This document shows, piece after piece, positions 1 through 8,039 of a stretch of 64,000 nt of DNA. The DNA is taken from assembly GCF_028623165.1 (NCBI RefSeq), contig NZ_CP117768.1:248001-312000 (forward strand), written 5' to 3'. A model generated the notes under the pieces. The model had not been told where the DNA came from. It saw nothing but the letters and a program-made list of their open reading frames with translations, and did no database searches. Both the position numbers and the translations under genes were made by a program. The DNA comes from Nostoc sp. UHCC 0926 (lineage in GTDB: Bacteria; Cyanobacteriota; Cyanobacteriia; Cyanobacteriales; Nostocaceae). Each line of letters starts with the position of its first letter. Positions within the stretch are counted from its first letter, which is position 1.

Positions 1-1
1 G

Positions 2-712
2 ACAACTACCCTAGCGGCAATGATCGATTTGATTAACCGCACCAAGGCGGAGCATATTTTAACGGTGGAAGACCCAATTGAATTTGTCTACGAACCAATT
101 AAAAGCTTGGTTCACCAGCGACAACTGGGTGAAGATACCAAGAGCTTTGCTAATGCTTTGAAAGCAGCCCTGCGGGAAGATCCAGATATTATTCTGGTGG
201 GAGAAATGCGCGATTTGGAAACGATTTCTTTGGCGATTTCCGCAGCAGAAACAGGACACTTGGTATTTGGCACGCTACACACCAGTTCTGCTGCACAGAC
301 AGTTGACCGGATTATCGACGTTTTCCCCCATGAAAGACAAACTCAAGTGCGGGTGCAATTGTCTAACTCGTTAGTGGGGGTATTTAGCCAAACCTTGGTG
401 TCCAAGAAAAACCCTAAACCCGGTGAGTATGGTCGGGTGATGGCTCAAGAAATTCTGATTGTTACTCCCGCTATTTCCAACTTGATTCGAGAAGGCAAAA
501 CATCTCAAATTTACTCAGCTATTCAAACTGGCGGCAAATTGGGGATGCAAACTCTGGAGAAGGTTCTAGCTGATTTTTACAAAGCAGGAACGATCTCTTT
601 TGAAGCTGCGATGTCTAAGACTTCTAAGCCAGATGAAATCCAACGTCTCATCGGTACTGCTACACCGCAGGCAGCAGGTGCAAAACCCGGTGCGGCTGCT
701 AGAGCGCATTAA
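2..712 (+). CDS. pilT: Twitching motility ATPase PilT (5' end outside window)
   Basis: This is the C-terminal part of PilT, the cytoplasmic hexameric ATPase that retracts type IV pili. The frame is open from base 2, so the true start lies before the window; an internal ATG at 20 is not the start. Visible motifs are the ASP box region around VEDPIEFVY, the Walker B stretch REDPDIILVGEMRD, and the His box AETGHLVFGTLHT. The tail after residue ~215 is Ala/Gly rich. pilC follows 75 bp downstream on the same strand, the usual cyanobacterial pilB-pilT-pilC order, so pilB is expected just upstream. Family assignment is secure; PilT rather than PilB follows from the short C-terminus and the VEDPIEF and GTLHT context. 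Confidence 0.93.
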   Translation, partial: TTTLAAMIDLINRTKAEHILTVEDPIEFVYEPIKSLVHQRQLGEDTKSFANALKAALREDPDIILVGEMRDLETISLAISAAETGHLVFGTLHTSSAAQTVDRIIDVFPHERQTQVRVQLSNSLVGVFSQTLVSKKNPKPGEYGRVMAQEILIVTPAISNLIREGKTSQIYSAIQTGGKLGMQTLEKVLADFYKAGTISFEAAMSKTSKPDEIQRLIGTATPQAAGAKPGAAARAH

Positions 713-787
713 AGGAACTGGGGTTAAAGGAGATGAAAGGGATGAAAAACCCTTAACTATTTTGAATTTTGAATTTTGAATTTATTT

Positions 788-2014
788 ATGCCAAACTACG
801 TTGCCCGTGTTCGGGATTCTCAAGGAAAATCCCGAACAGAAAAAATTGTTGCCGAATCCTTAGTACAAGCTCGTACTAATCTTAGAGAACAAGGTTTTGT
901 AGTCCAAGAACTCAAACAATCTCAAGGATTTCAGCTAAATTTTGACTTAAAAAAATTCCAGACTTCCTTAGTTAAGGTTTCTGTGAAAGACAAAGCCGTT
1001 TTTTCCCGTCAATTTGCCGTTTTGATGAATGCAGGAGTTGCGATCGTTAGAAGTCTGGGGGTACTTTCTGAACAGTGTAGTAACCCTAAACTGAAACAAG
1101 CTCTTGTGGAGATTAGCATCGATGTTCAAAGCGGAATGAATCTTTCAGAGTCAATGCGGAAGCATCCTGACTGCTTTGATGGCTTATATGTGAGTATGAT
1201 TCAAGCTGGCGAAGTTGGTGGTGTTCTAGACGAAGTATTGAATCGTTTAGCCAAGTTGTTAGAAGATGTTGCCCGCTTACAAAACCAAATTAAATCAGCA
1301 TTGTCTTATCCAATAGTCGTGGGTTTTATCGCAGTTGCTATCTTTCTCGGCATGACAATTTTTCTTATTCCCATTTTTGCCACGATTTTTGAACAAATTG
1401 GAATTACATTACCACCTCTAACGCTATTCTTGATGAATACTAGTAAATTTTTGAGAAGTCCGATGGCTGTCATCCTTCTCTTTATTATTGTAGGACTGAA
1501 AATTGCCTATTCACAATTCGGTAAAACTCCTGCTGGTCGCCTAACAATTGATCGTCTTTCCCTAAAGGTGCCCTTGTTTGGCGACTTAATTCAAAAATCT
1601 TCGGTCGCCCGCTTTAGCAGAACTTTTGGTTCTTTGACTCGTTCAGGTGTGCCAATTTTAACTTGCTTAGAAATTGTCCGAGATACATCAGGAAACCAAG
1701 TGATTGCCAATGCCATAAATGCAGCCCGCCTTGAGATTCAACAAGGAGGTATGATTAGCATTGCTTTACAAGAAAATGATGGCGTTTTTCCGTCCATGGC
1801 AATTCAGATGATTAGTATCGGAGAAGAAACTGGAGAATTAGATGCAATGTTGATGAAAGTTGCCGATTTCTATGAAGATGAAGTTGAGCAGGCAGTAAAA
1901 GCAATGACCAGTATTTTGGAACCAGTGATGATTGTAGTTCTAGGGGGAATGGTTGGAACCATTTTACTAGCGATGTATTTGCCTATGTTTAAGGTATTTG
2001 AAACGTTGGGATAG
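788..2014 (+). CDS. pilC: Type IV pilus inner-membrane platform protein PilC
   Basis: PilC is the polytopic inner-membrane platform on which the pilus assembly and retraction ATPases act. Two T2SF/GspF domains are visible: one beginning FSRQFAVLMNAGV (about residue 77) and a second beginning FSRTFGSLTRSGV (about residue 280). Hydrophobic segments lie after SALSYPIVVGF, in the middle (MAVILLFIIVG) and at the C-terminus (VVLGGMVGTILLAMY). The ATG at 788 (MPNYVARVRDSQGK) is chosen over a TTG at 776, because the bases before it belong to a tttgaat heptamer repeat and family members begin at this point. Length of about 408 residues is normal. It probably forms an operon with pilT. Confidence 0.95.
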   Translation: MPNYVARVRDSQGKSRTEKIVAESLVQARTNLREQGFVVQELKQSQGFQLNFDLKKFQTSLVKVSVKDKAVFSRQFAVLMNAGVAIVRSLGVLSEQCSNPKLKQALVEISIDVQSGMNLSESMRKHPDCFDGLYVSMIQAGEVGGVLDEVLNRLAKLLEDVARLQNQIKSALSYPIVVGFIAVAIFLGMTIFLIPIFATIFEQIGITLPPLTLFLMNTSKFLRSPMAVILLFIIVGLKIAYSQFGKTPAGRLTIDRLSLKVPLFGDLIQKSSVARFSRTFGSLTRSGVPILTCLEIVRDTSGNQVIANAINAARLEIQQGGMISIALQENDGVFPSMAIQMISIGEETGELDAMLMKVADFYEDEVEQAVKAMTSILEPVMIVVLGGMVGTILLAMYLPMFKVFETLG

Positions 2015-2034
2015 GGGATTAATAGTTAGGAGTT

Positions 2035-2060
2035 AAGAGTTTAAACTCTTTATTTTTTCT
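2035..2060 (+). terminator. Probable intrinsic terminator of pilC
   Basis: A perfect palindrome AAGAGTTTAAACTCTT (2035-2050) is followed directly by a T-rich run, 21 bp after the pilC stop codon. It lies inside a cluster of heptamer-type repeats (ttaggag / ctcctaa), so its palindromic nature may partly reflect repeat structure rather than selection for termination. Confidence 0.45.
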
Positions 2061-2156
2061 CCTCATTCTTAACTCTTAACTACTTAATTTTATTTCTAAC
2101 TCCTCACTCCTAACTAAGTAGGTGGGCGGGAAAATTTATAACTATGTAACGAAAGT

Positions 2157-2808
2157 TTAACCAGAACGATTAGATTCAAATTTTACACGTTGTGTACTGT
2201 AGTTAGCTTTTTCGCCCCTAGCTTTAACGCCATCAATCACGGCGTAAGCGAGGTCTAACTCATCATCAAATATTTGCCCACATAGTTCATTTTTCTTCAG
2301 GTGTTGCCACTCCAATTCAATAGGGTTCATTTCGGAGCAATATTCGGGTAAAAAGAAGATGTACAAACCCATGTGTTCCCATTTTGACCATAGCTTTTGT
2401 ACTTCTTTGCATCGGTGTATAGGACCGTTATCCTGCACAATTACCTTAGTACGTCCCGTTCTTTGGGCATCAGCCGCAACATGGCTCCATTATTTGGATA
2501 TAAGACTTGCGGTTAACGCCTCCGATCACCAAGCCATAAACAAAACTGATCAAAGGTTGAAGAAACCCGATAATGCTTAGTCTGCGACCACGGCGTTTTG
2601 TTTGTTCCAAACGTTTTTGCTCACCTCTAAAGTAATAGGTGTAGCCTGGTTCACTCCACAGACAAAACCCTGATTCATCTAGATACTTTAGGTCTATTTC
2701 TCCGGTAGCAGCAGCTAATTGCAACATATCTAAGTCTGCTTGCTTTTTTTCCCGTATTACAGGATTTTGTTTTCGTTTATGACTTTTTCTGCTTCGTTTC
2801 CAAATCAC
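2157..2808 (-). pseudogene. IS630-family transposase OrfB (DDE part), frameshifted
   Basis: The catalytic half lies in two pieces. The first (2808 down to 2470, GTG start) contains DLKYLDESGFCLWSEPGYTY with the first Asp. The second (open from about 2495 down to 2157) contains VIVQDNGPIHRCK and PEYCSEMNPIELEWQHLKK with the other acidic residues. Near 2485-2495, reading shifts from ..SYIQIM.. into WSHVAADAQRTGRTKVIVQDNG, so a single indel separates the two. Both halves remain similar in style to intact members, so the break looks recent; a sequencing error is the alternative. Confidence 0.8.
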
Positions 2809-3212
2809 CCCCTTTTTTTGAGTACCCGTCTTAATCTGTCAGGACTCAGTTGAATTTGGCGATCGCTAAGAAGTTTTTGAGCTAATTGAAGACTATTGTA
2901 TGTGCGTGGTTCTTTTTTAAGGCATTCTTCTAAAAAAACTATATCTGATTCCTCCCATTTCGGTTTTCCCCCTCGACCGACTTTATCCCAAAGTCCTTCT
3001 AGACCGAGCTTTTCCCATTTATGTAAAACTTCTCTGACTGTTTGTGGAGTCCAGTTAAAATGAGCAGCTATTTTTTCAACGTACCAGCCATGTGCATTTA
3101 GCCTAATGATCTCTGCTCGATCTTTGACTTTCTGTGGTGCATCCCTAGTTCTTAGATTTAATAAAGTTTTATCCTGATCACGAGTCAGAAATACCCTTAA
3201 ACGAGCGCCCAT
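2805..3212 (-). CDS. IS630-family transposase OrfA (HTH part)
   Basis: The 135-residue product has the helix-turn-helix start of IS630 transposases: a region with IAAHFNWTPQTVREVLHKW and a second HTH-like part containing SDRQIQLSPDRLRRVLKKRG. It ends in a run of seven A and five G on the coding strand, and the second frame starts within the same run with a 4-base overlap. Moving from this frame into the next needs a -1 shift, so ribosomal or transcriptional slippage could make the fused OrfAB, as in some IS630 members. Function in DNA binding is known for the family; activity here is unlikely because the catalytic half is broken. Confidence 0.85.
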   Translation of the reverse strand: MGARLRVFLTRDQDKTLLNLRTRDAPQKVKDRAEIIRLNAHGWYVEKIAAHFNWTPQTVREVLHKWEKLGLEGLWDKVGRGGKPKWEESDIVFLEECLKKEPRTYNSLQLAQKLLSDRQIQLSPDRLRRVLKKRG

Positions 3213-3302
3213 GTCTTAGTCACCTCGGTAGATGCATTCTCCGTATTTACTTATCTTTACATACTTTGGTTTTTTCACGCCAACTTACTTATTTAATCAA
3301 CT

Positions 3303-3863
3303 ATGACTGTGCAAAAATCTCACTACGAAGCAAGTTTGGCAGAGTACAGCAATCATCTAGCTGCGATCGCTTTACTAAAGCAATATCGGCCATACTTAGA
3401 GATGATTCCCAGTCTGCGCCGTCCAGACGAAAGTGTCATTACTATCCCCTTACCAATTGTCCGTCTTCGCAACACTCCTACAACACCCCCACAAACGATT
3501 TGCTTACCCTGTGATGTGGCAATTTTGATGTGTGATCCAGAGTGGAAAATCAAAACAGGAGCAGAAATTTTAGTCTTTATTCATCGTGCTCACGAAGACT
3601 TTTCTGATTTGTTAGGACGTTGGCGACAAACCCAAGTTTGGCTGGACAATGATTATGAGTGGCTAATGCCTCTCCGTCACAGTCATATTTTGAGTGAGGG
3701 AGCTAATAGTATATATCCTCTGTTTGTAGTTTTTAGTGATACTTTAGAACGCATCCAACGAGGACTCATAGGAGCCGAACTTCCATTTATTATGCAAACG
3801 CCAGATTTGCTGCTAGAGGATAATTTCACCGATATTTTCTCTCCACAAATTCCACCAGCTTAA
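3303..3863 (+). CDS. Hypothetical protein
   Basis: A 186-residue soluble protein that I do not recognise. It has no signal peptide or membrane segment. The C-terminal half is rich in aromatic residues and acidic patches (WLDNDYEWLMPLRHSHIL). The ATG at 3303 is taken because it opens the long frame. An IS630-type element ends at 3285, only 17 bp before the start, so the original promoter and probably the ribosome site have been separated from the gene; no clear Shine-Dalgarno sequence is visible between the element and the ATG. The gene may now be silent or driven from the element. Confidence 0.7.
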   Translation: MTVQKSHYEASLAEYSNHLAAIALLKQYRPYLEMIPSLRRPDESVITIPLPIVRLRNTPTTPPQTICLPCDVAILMCDPEWKIKTGAEILVFIHRAHEDFSDLLGRWRQTQVWLDNDYEWLMPLRHSHILSEGANSIYPLFVVFSDTLERIQRGLIGAELPFIMQTPDLLLEDNFTDIFSPQIPPA

Positions 3864-3884
3864 AAAAATTAGAAATTAACAGTG

Positions 3885-4024
3885 AGAAGTAAAGAAGTTA
3901 GGAGTTAAAAGTGAGGAGTTAAGAGTTTGAAATTGCAAGTTCTGAACAAACTCAGAGATTTTTAAGTCTCAAGTTTAGGTTTTTAACTCCTAACTCCTAA
4001 CTCCTAACTCCTAACTCCTAACTA
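3885..4024. repeat. Heptamer tandem repeats (ttaggag / taactcc)
   Basis: Short tandem heptamers are present in both orientations: gttaggagttaaaagtgagg near 3897 and five perfect tandem taactcc copies at about 3982-4020. They end against the stop codon of the following minus-strand gene. Such short tandemly repeated repetitive sequences are typical of heterocyst-forming cyanobacteria. The opposed orientation could fold as a long hairpin between the two convergent genes. Confidence 0.75.
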
Positions 4025-5053
4025 TTACCTAACAAATTGGGGCATAATTTCAGCAGCAGTGAATATTCCATAGATGCCGCGTTGGTGTAATTGCTTACCA
4101 GCTTTGAGATAGCCAAAGGCAGGGCCGCAGACATTAGCTGCCATACTGGTTTCATCTCCCAGAATAAAGGTATGGGTGGAAATCTTCCCTTCAAAGGTGC
4201 GTCCTGTTACCTTAACGTTAGTGCTGAGGGGCTTTTTGGGATTGCGAGTATCGACTACACCACCAACAGTAACGCGATCGCGCCCCACTATTCCTGCTAC
4301 CTCTAGCATCACATCATCAGCATGTTCCATATTCGTCAAAGTAAGCACGCCATTAGTTTTATCTAGTAGTGCTTCTACTTCGGCATCAGTCATCGCCTTA
4401 GCAGTTTCTACTGTGTAACCAGGCATATGGCCAATATCTTCCCGAACGGTGGCGCGGTAAACTTCCCAGTTGGCAATTCCTACCCCAAAGGTAATTTCGA
4501 CTTGATGAATTTCGGCGTAGCTTTGAGCGGCTAAAGCGGCGGCGGCGGTTAACAATCCGGGTGTTGCACCACAGCCTGTCATGTAAGTAATCCCGGCTGC
4601 TTCCAGTTCTTCTTTCATCGCCAGTAGTTGTTCCACAGCAGTGGTACGCTTAATCGCATCCACTAGCACCCCACGCCAACCAGATTTGATAAACTGCTTG
4701 GCTACAGTGGGAATAAAGTCATTTGGCAAGTTGGGTAAAGCCAGAAAATACCCATCCACAGATTGAGCTATTTCAATTACATCCTGAATACTTTGATTTG
4801 TTAACGTACCAACTGGCTCTAAATGACCTACCGAATCTTGGGACTGGTAGGTGGCGATGCATTCTTGAGTATTTAAACCATCAGCAGCGTAAGCGTAGCC
4901 TTTATGATCTGCTGCTGCGACTAAAATCATTTCCTGTTTGCCAGCAAGTACCTTGGCTGCGGCTTGTCCTAGTCCGCCAAAACCTAGTACTCCCACGCGG
5001 ATAGCTGGCGAAATATTTAGAGAATTTTTGACTTTTTCAGAATTCATAGTCAA
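4025..5053 (-). CDS. Saccharopine dehydrogenase-like NAD(P)-binding oxidoreductase
   Basis: The 342-residue protein opens with a Rossmann dinucleotide-binding motif ([17 protein letters not shown], residues ~20-36). It continues with a segment like saccharopine/homospermidine dehydrogenase-type reductases, including [19 protein letters not shown] around residue 160. I cannot tell the substrate from sequence. No lysine-pathway partner is nearby, so a true saccharopine dehydrogenase role is not supported. The start is the ATG at 5053, but an internal ATG four bases-codon later (MNSEK) would serve equally. The gene stands alone and is convergent with the hypothetical gene at 3303. Confidence 0.75.
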   Translation of the reverse strand: MTMNSEKVKNSLNISPAIRVGVLGFGGLGQAAAKVLAGKQEMILVAAADHKGYAYAADGLNTQECIATYQSQDSVGHLEPVGTLTNQSIQDVIEIAQSVDGYFLALPNLPNDFIPTVAKQFIKSGWRGVLVDAIKRTTAVEQLLAMKEELEAAGITYMTGCGATPGLLTAAAALAAQSYAEIHQVEITFGVGIANWEVYRATVREDIGHMPGYTVETAKAMTDAEVEALLDKTNGVLTLTNMEHADDVMLEVAGIVGRDRVTVGGVVDTRNPKKPLSTNVKVTGRTFEGKISTHTFILGDETSMAANVCGPAFGYLKAGKQLHQRGIYGIFTAAEIMPQFVR

Positions 5054-5184
5054 TTAGTTAAGTTGAATGAAAAGCCTTTAGCATTCCCCATCTCAGCTTC
5101 CGGCTTGTAACTGGTGGCTGATGGCTGATAGCTCAAAGCTATAGAGGTTAATTATGATTTATTATCCTGGGTTCTTTGGCTTCC

Positions 5185-5319
5185 TTATGGTTTTTTTACT
5201 GGAAAGTCTTCGTTGGTGATTTGGGAGCGAGATGGCATCAGTATAGACATAGACCCTAACGCAATCATCTTAAAAATTAAGAGGACTGCGAATACCACGA
5301 CCACTACGTTTAAGAACAT
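5185..5319 (-). CDS. Candidate small single-span membrane protein (44 aa)
   Basis: An ATG-started 44-codon frame runs from 5319 to a TAA at 5185. The product has one hydrophobic N-terminal segment (MFLNVVVVVFAVLLIFKMIA), then a short polar tail with acidic and lysine residues ending KKP. The shape matches the many small membrane subunits of cyanobacteria, but I do not recognise it as a known Psb, Psa or Pet subunit. No strong ribosome site is visible. It follows the head of the oxidoreductase gene by 131 bp in the same orientation. Confidence 0.4.
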   Translation of the reverse strand: MFLNVVVVVFAVLLIFKMIALGSMSILMPSRSQITNEDFPVKKP

Positions 5320-5858
5320 GGGTGTAAATTATTCTTATTTTAAGATCCTGAGTCACTAATCACAGATGCATTATTGGTGTTTAGAATACCTTTTAGTAGA
5401 AGATGCAGAGATTTTGGCAGATAGTGTTACATTCCAGTGCCGTATAAAATGAATACAGACAAAGCTGCACTCGGTATAGAGGCGGCAGAGTACGGAGATT
5501 GAGACAATACAGTAACCATAATAATGATAAATTTTTCAATAAATCTTATATTTTTGTGAATTACTTGCTAGCTATACTACGTCTAATGCTTGTTTTTAGC
5601 GCTTTTGCAGCTCCCGCAGCAGCTTCAGTTATTACCTTGACTAATCGATGAGGTTAAGAGAAACTAACTAAATACTGATGTATCTACTTCTAAAATTAAT
5701 AATTTTTGTAAATATTATGAGATATATATGTTGTAAGATGGAACATTATTTAGCAAATGGCAAGTTTGTATCTAAGTAAAAATGTTCCTACGGCTATATT
5801 TGTAGCCTTCTGCTAAGGCAGTACAATTTAAGCGTACTTATCGTGGTTGGCCAAGAGC
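5320..5858. other. Intergenic region, no firm feature
   Basis: This AT-rich 0.54-kb stretch holds no long frame. A 31-codon GTG-started frame (5556-5651, plus) encodes a peptide resembling a secretion signal (LVFSAFAAPAAASVI) that stops immediately; it may be a remnant. A small hairpin with GGCTA / TAGCC arms (5792-5807) precedes the DUF2997 gene and may belong to its leader. Confidence 0.4.
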
Positions 5859-6068
5859 ATGGAGACATTAGAGTTCATAATCTATCCAGACGGTCGGGTA
5901 CAAGAGAAAGTCACTGGCATTGTGGGTGCTTCTTGCGCTGAAGTTACAGCAGCAATAGAGGCACAGCTAGGGCAAGTACTTAATCATGAGCCAACCTCAG
6001 AATATTTCGCCGCTAAGGTGCAGCAATCTAATATGGCGAATACACACACCACTTACAGCGATTGGTAA
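5859..6068 (+). CDS. DUF2997 domain protein
   Basis: A 69-residue protein that fits the DUF2997 family of cyanobacteria and some plastids: METLEFIIYPDGRVQEKVTG at the start, then a CAEVTAAIEAQLG segment and a short acidic end. The ATG at 5859 is chosen over a TTG at 5847. The Ycf35 gene starts 39 bp later and the ferredoxin gene overlaps Ycf35, so the three are probably cotranscribed. Function is unknown; a small partner of the Ycf35/ferredoxin pair is an inference from gene order only. Confidence 0.8.
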   Translation: METLEFIIYPDGRVQEKVTGIVGASCAEVTAAIEAQLGQVLNHEPTSEYFAAKVQQSNMANTHTTYSDW

Positions 6069-6107
6069 GTTTTCACAGTAGTTTAGTGTAATTAATTCAT
6101 AACCATC

Positions 6108-6494
6108 ATGTCACACTTTAGCCAAATTAAGACCCAAATCCGTAACCTTGATTCTTTGAAAGATGCTTTGACTGAATTGGGCGTAGACTGGAAACCCGGC
6201 CCACGCGAAGTCCGTGGCTATCGCGGTCAAACCCATCCTGCGGAAGTTAGTATTGAGCAGGAAAATGGCTATGACATCGGCTTTAGATGGAATGGCAAGG
6301 AATATGAACTAGTGGCTGATTTGCAATATTGGCAGCAAAACCTGTCTGTGGACGGATTTTTACGCCAGGTAACACAGCGCTATGCTTATCAAACAGTTGT
6401 AAAAGAAACCGCTCGTGTAGGTTTTCAAGTCTCTGAACAACAAAAAAATGAAGATGGTTCAATTCGCCTGGTAGTACAGCGCTGGAGTGCGTAA
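6108..6494 (+). CDS. ycf35: Ycf35 (DUF1257) protein
   Basis: The 128-residue product matches Ycf35/DUF1257, encoded by cyanobacteria and red-lineage plastids. It starts MSHFSQIKTQIRNLDSLKDA and has the conserved middle part VRGYRGQTHPAEVSI and a C-terminal part beginning YAYQTVVKE. Its role is not established. Its TAA overlaps the ATG of the ferredoxin gene by one base (TAATG), an arrangement that suggests translational coupling. It is soluble, with no signal or membrane segment. Confidence 0.9.
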   Translation: MSHFSQIKTQIRNLDSLKDALTELGVDWKPGPREVRGYRGQTHPAEVSIEQENGYDIGFRWNGKEYELVADLQYWQQNLSVDGFLRQVTQRYAYQTVVKETARVGFQVSEQQKNEDGSIRLVVQRWSA

Positions 6495-6955
6495 TGGCTG
6501 ATTTTCTGCCGTCGCCGGAAGAACAAGTTGACAACCGTTCCGGTTTGGAACCAGAATTAGGGGGTTTTTTACGGGATGCCCCAGAACGTTCTGGTTTGGA
6601 ACCGGAATTGGGCGGTGTCCTGCGCCAAAATGGTGTTTATGTTGACGAAATTACCTGTATTGGTTGCAAACATTGCGCTCATGTTGCGCGTAACACCTTT
6701 TACATTGAACCAGATTACGGGCGATCGCGCGTGGTTCGGCAAGATGGGGACAATGAGGAAATTATCCAAGAAGCAATTGACACTTGTCCGGTTGATTGCA
6801 TTCACTGGGTTGATTACACTGAACTGAAAAAGTTAGAAGACGAGCGCAAATATCAGGTAATTCCTATAGTGGGTTATCCGGTAGAACATGCAGTTGCTGC
6901 TAGCGAACGTCGGCGTAAAAAGCAAAAGTTAAAGACCAAAAAATCCCGTTATTAA
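6494..6955 (+). CDS. 4Fe-4S ferredoxin with duplicated N-terminal motif
   Basis: A 153-residue electron carrier with one [4Fe-4S] site: CIGCKHC around residue 54-60 and the fourth ligand in TCPVDCIHW around residue 98. The N-terminus holds a direct duplication, SGLEPELGG twice (about residues 16-24 and 33-41), before the ferredoxin fold. The C-terminal tail is strongly basic and ends RRRKKQKLKTKKSRY. This is a known cyanobacterial ferredoxin type next to Ycf35. The basic tail suggests contact with an acidic surface or nucleic acid, which is inference. It is translationally coupled to ycf35 by a one-base overlap. Confidence 0.88.
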   Translation: MADFLPSPEEQVDNRSGLEPELGGFLRDAPERSGLEPELGGVLRQNGVYVDEITCIGCKHCAHVARNTFYIEPDYGRSRVVRQDGDNEEIIQEAIDTCPVDCIHWVDYTELKKLEDERKYQVIPIVGYPVEHAVAASERRRKKQKLKTKKSRY

Positions 6956-6980
6956 GATAAAAACATTAAATCAATATAAT

Positions 6981-7014
6981 AAAGGACTGGTATATGCAGT
7001 CCTTTTGTTTTTCG
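6981..7014 (+). terminator. Intrinsic terminator after the ferredoxin gene
   Basis: Perfect 8-bp arms AAAGGACT (6981-6988) and AGTCCTTT (6998-7005) enclose a 9-base loop and are followed by TGTTTTT. It lies 26 bp after the ferredoxin stop and probably ends the DUF2997-ycf35-ferredoxin transcript. Confidence 0.8.
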
Positions 7015-7131
7015 CCATATAGTTAATTTCTGATGTCTATATTACATCAAATGCCAAAAGGTGGTATTGTTTAATATTCCTGAAACAGCTTTTTGGTAAA
7101 GTCTTTTAATCCAAAATTGGTCTAACTGCCT

Positions 7132-7416
7132 TCATTTGAAATTTAGAGGATCATGTTGTGAAAGCAATTTTTCTACTTTCGCCTCGTCTAACCTAGCGGT
7201 TAATCTTCTAGTTTCATGCAAGTCTCTAGTAGTTTTCGCTAAAGTAAAAGTTGAGCCAAGAGAAAAAGCTAAACCCATGCCCATAAAGCCTTTCACCCAG
7301 CTATCCACAGGCAAGTTTATAATACCGAAAGTGGTCATAGAAATAGAAAGTATAAAAGCTGCCCAAGTTTGAATAATCCAAGCTGCACTATCTTTTTGAG
7401 TACCAACTGTTTGCAT
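7132..7416 (-). CDS. YiaA/YiaB-type two-helix inner membrane protein
   Basis: The 94-residue protein has two hydrophobic helices (WIIQTWAAFILSISMTTFGI at residues ~13-32 and GFMGMGLAFSLGSTFTLA at ~43-60), followed by a charged C-terminal tail (ARLDEAKVEKLL). This matches the YiaAB two-helix domain of unknown function. The ATG at 7416 gives a natural family start. It is convergent with the ferredoxin operon and stands alone. Confidence 0.8.
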   Translation of the reverse strand: MQTVGTQKDSAAWIIQTWAAFILSISMTTFGIINLPVDSWVKGFMGMGLAFSLGSTFTLAKTTRDLHETRRLTARLDEAKVEKLLSQHDPLNFK

Positions 7417-7900
7417 ATTTCCTACCTTTTATCTGGGTGATTTATACCAATTCGGAATGACGCTCTCTACGAGACGTTCTTGCGTTTGTGGACTCGCTAC
7501 CGCTAGGCTAACGGAATTCGGAATTAAGAGGCGTCAGATTTAATCTGGGTTTCCAGACTTGTATCTGTAGTTTTATTTTGAAGAATTGGTGTTAAGAGTA
7601 ATTGTATTGATTGGTAGGTTTACTGGTATTAATAATAAGACCAGTTTGGTAACTGGACTCCAAAAGGTAAGCTCAAGAGCAATTGGAGTAAATAGAAACT
7701 GGCACAAGGTTTGTACCAGTTTTACAAGTGGCATTAAACTGAAATCTTTCAGCATTCAGGGTAAGCCAACTAGTCCGCTTCGGAGTCGAAGTGAAAGGCT
7801 AATAACCCAAGTCCACTTAAGCCGACTAAAACCGTTTACTAGTCGTCTAAAGACGACTTTAACTATTAGGCTAGTAATTCATTACTAGACGGTTGTTGGG
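7417..7900. repeat. Repeat- and palindrome-rich intergenic segment
   Basis: No convincing gene is present. The stretch contains pieces of cyanobacterial dispersed repeats (gctctctacgagacgttc near 7462 and actcgctaccgctaggctaa near 7493). Strong hairpins follow: AGTCGTCT/AGACGACT near 7841-7858, and CTAGTAAT/ATTACTAG at 7871-7888. The latter is enclosed by a wider ACCGTTTACTAG...CTAGACGGT pairing. Open frames of 60-100 codons here are low-complexity and not protein-like. Confidence 0.55.
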
Positions 7901-8008
7901 ACTATAGCAATCCGTATTGAAACGTGAGAAAATACGGAGATTAAAAGTACGTATTTATAGGCATTTCAGCGATTTTATCTCTCACGAATGATTTAGGATT
8001 GCTATAGT
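7901..8008. mobile_element. MITE-like element with ACTATAGCAATCC ends
   Basis: A 108-bp non-coding segment begins ACTATAGCAATCC and ends GGATTGCTATAGT, a perfect 13-bp inverted repeat. The similarity extends inward (ACGTGAGA versus TCTCACGA). Size and structure fit a miniature inverted-repeat transposable element. It lies 31 bp from the stop codon of the DUF4335 gene. Confidence 0.7.
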
Positions 8009-8039
8009 GCAATATCTCAGATGAAACAGATTAGTTTAC

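Larger units (their letters stand above)
2121..3285 (-). mobile_element. IS630-family insertion sequence, decayed
   Basis: A 1165-bp element is bounded by imperfect inverted repeats (left GGTGGGCGGGAAAA at 2121; right end, read inward on the minus strand, AGTTGGCGTGAAAA from 3285) and flanked by TA on both sides (2119-2120 and 3286-3287), the target choice of IS630/Tc1-mariner elements. It carries a minus-strand transposase in two overlapping frames with an additional frameshift. The left side lies among heptamer repeats downstream of pilC. The right end lies 17 bp before the start codon of the next gene. Confidence 0.85.

Noticed and set aside
5556..5651. 31-codon frame resembling a signal peptide
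   Set aside because: It stops right after the hydrophobic part and has no conserved remainder; it may be a remnant.
7586..7888. Plus-strand 100-codon frame
   Set aside because: It runs through hairpin-rich repeat sequence; composition is not protein-like and there is no ribosome site.
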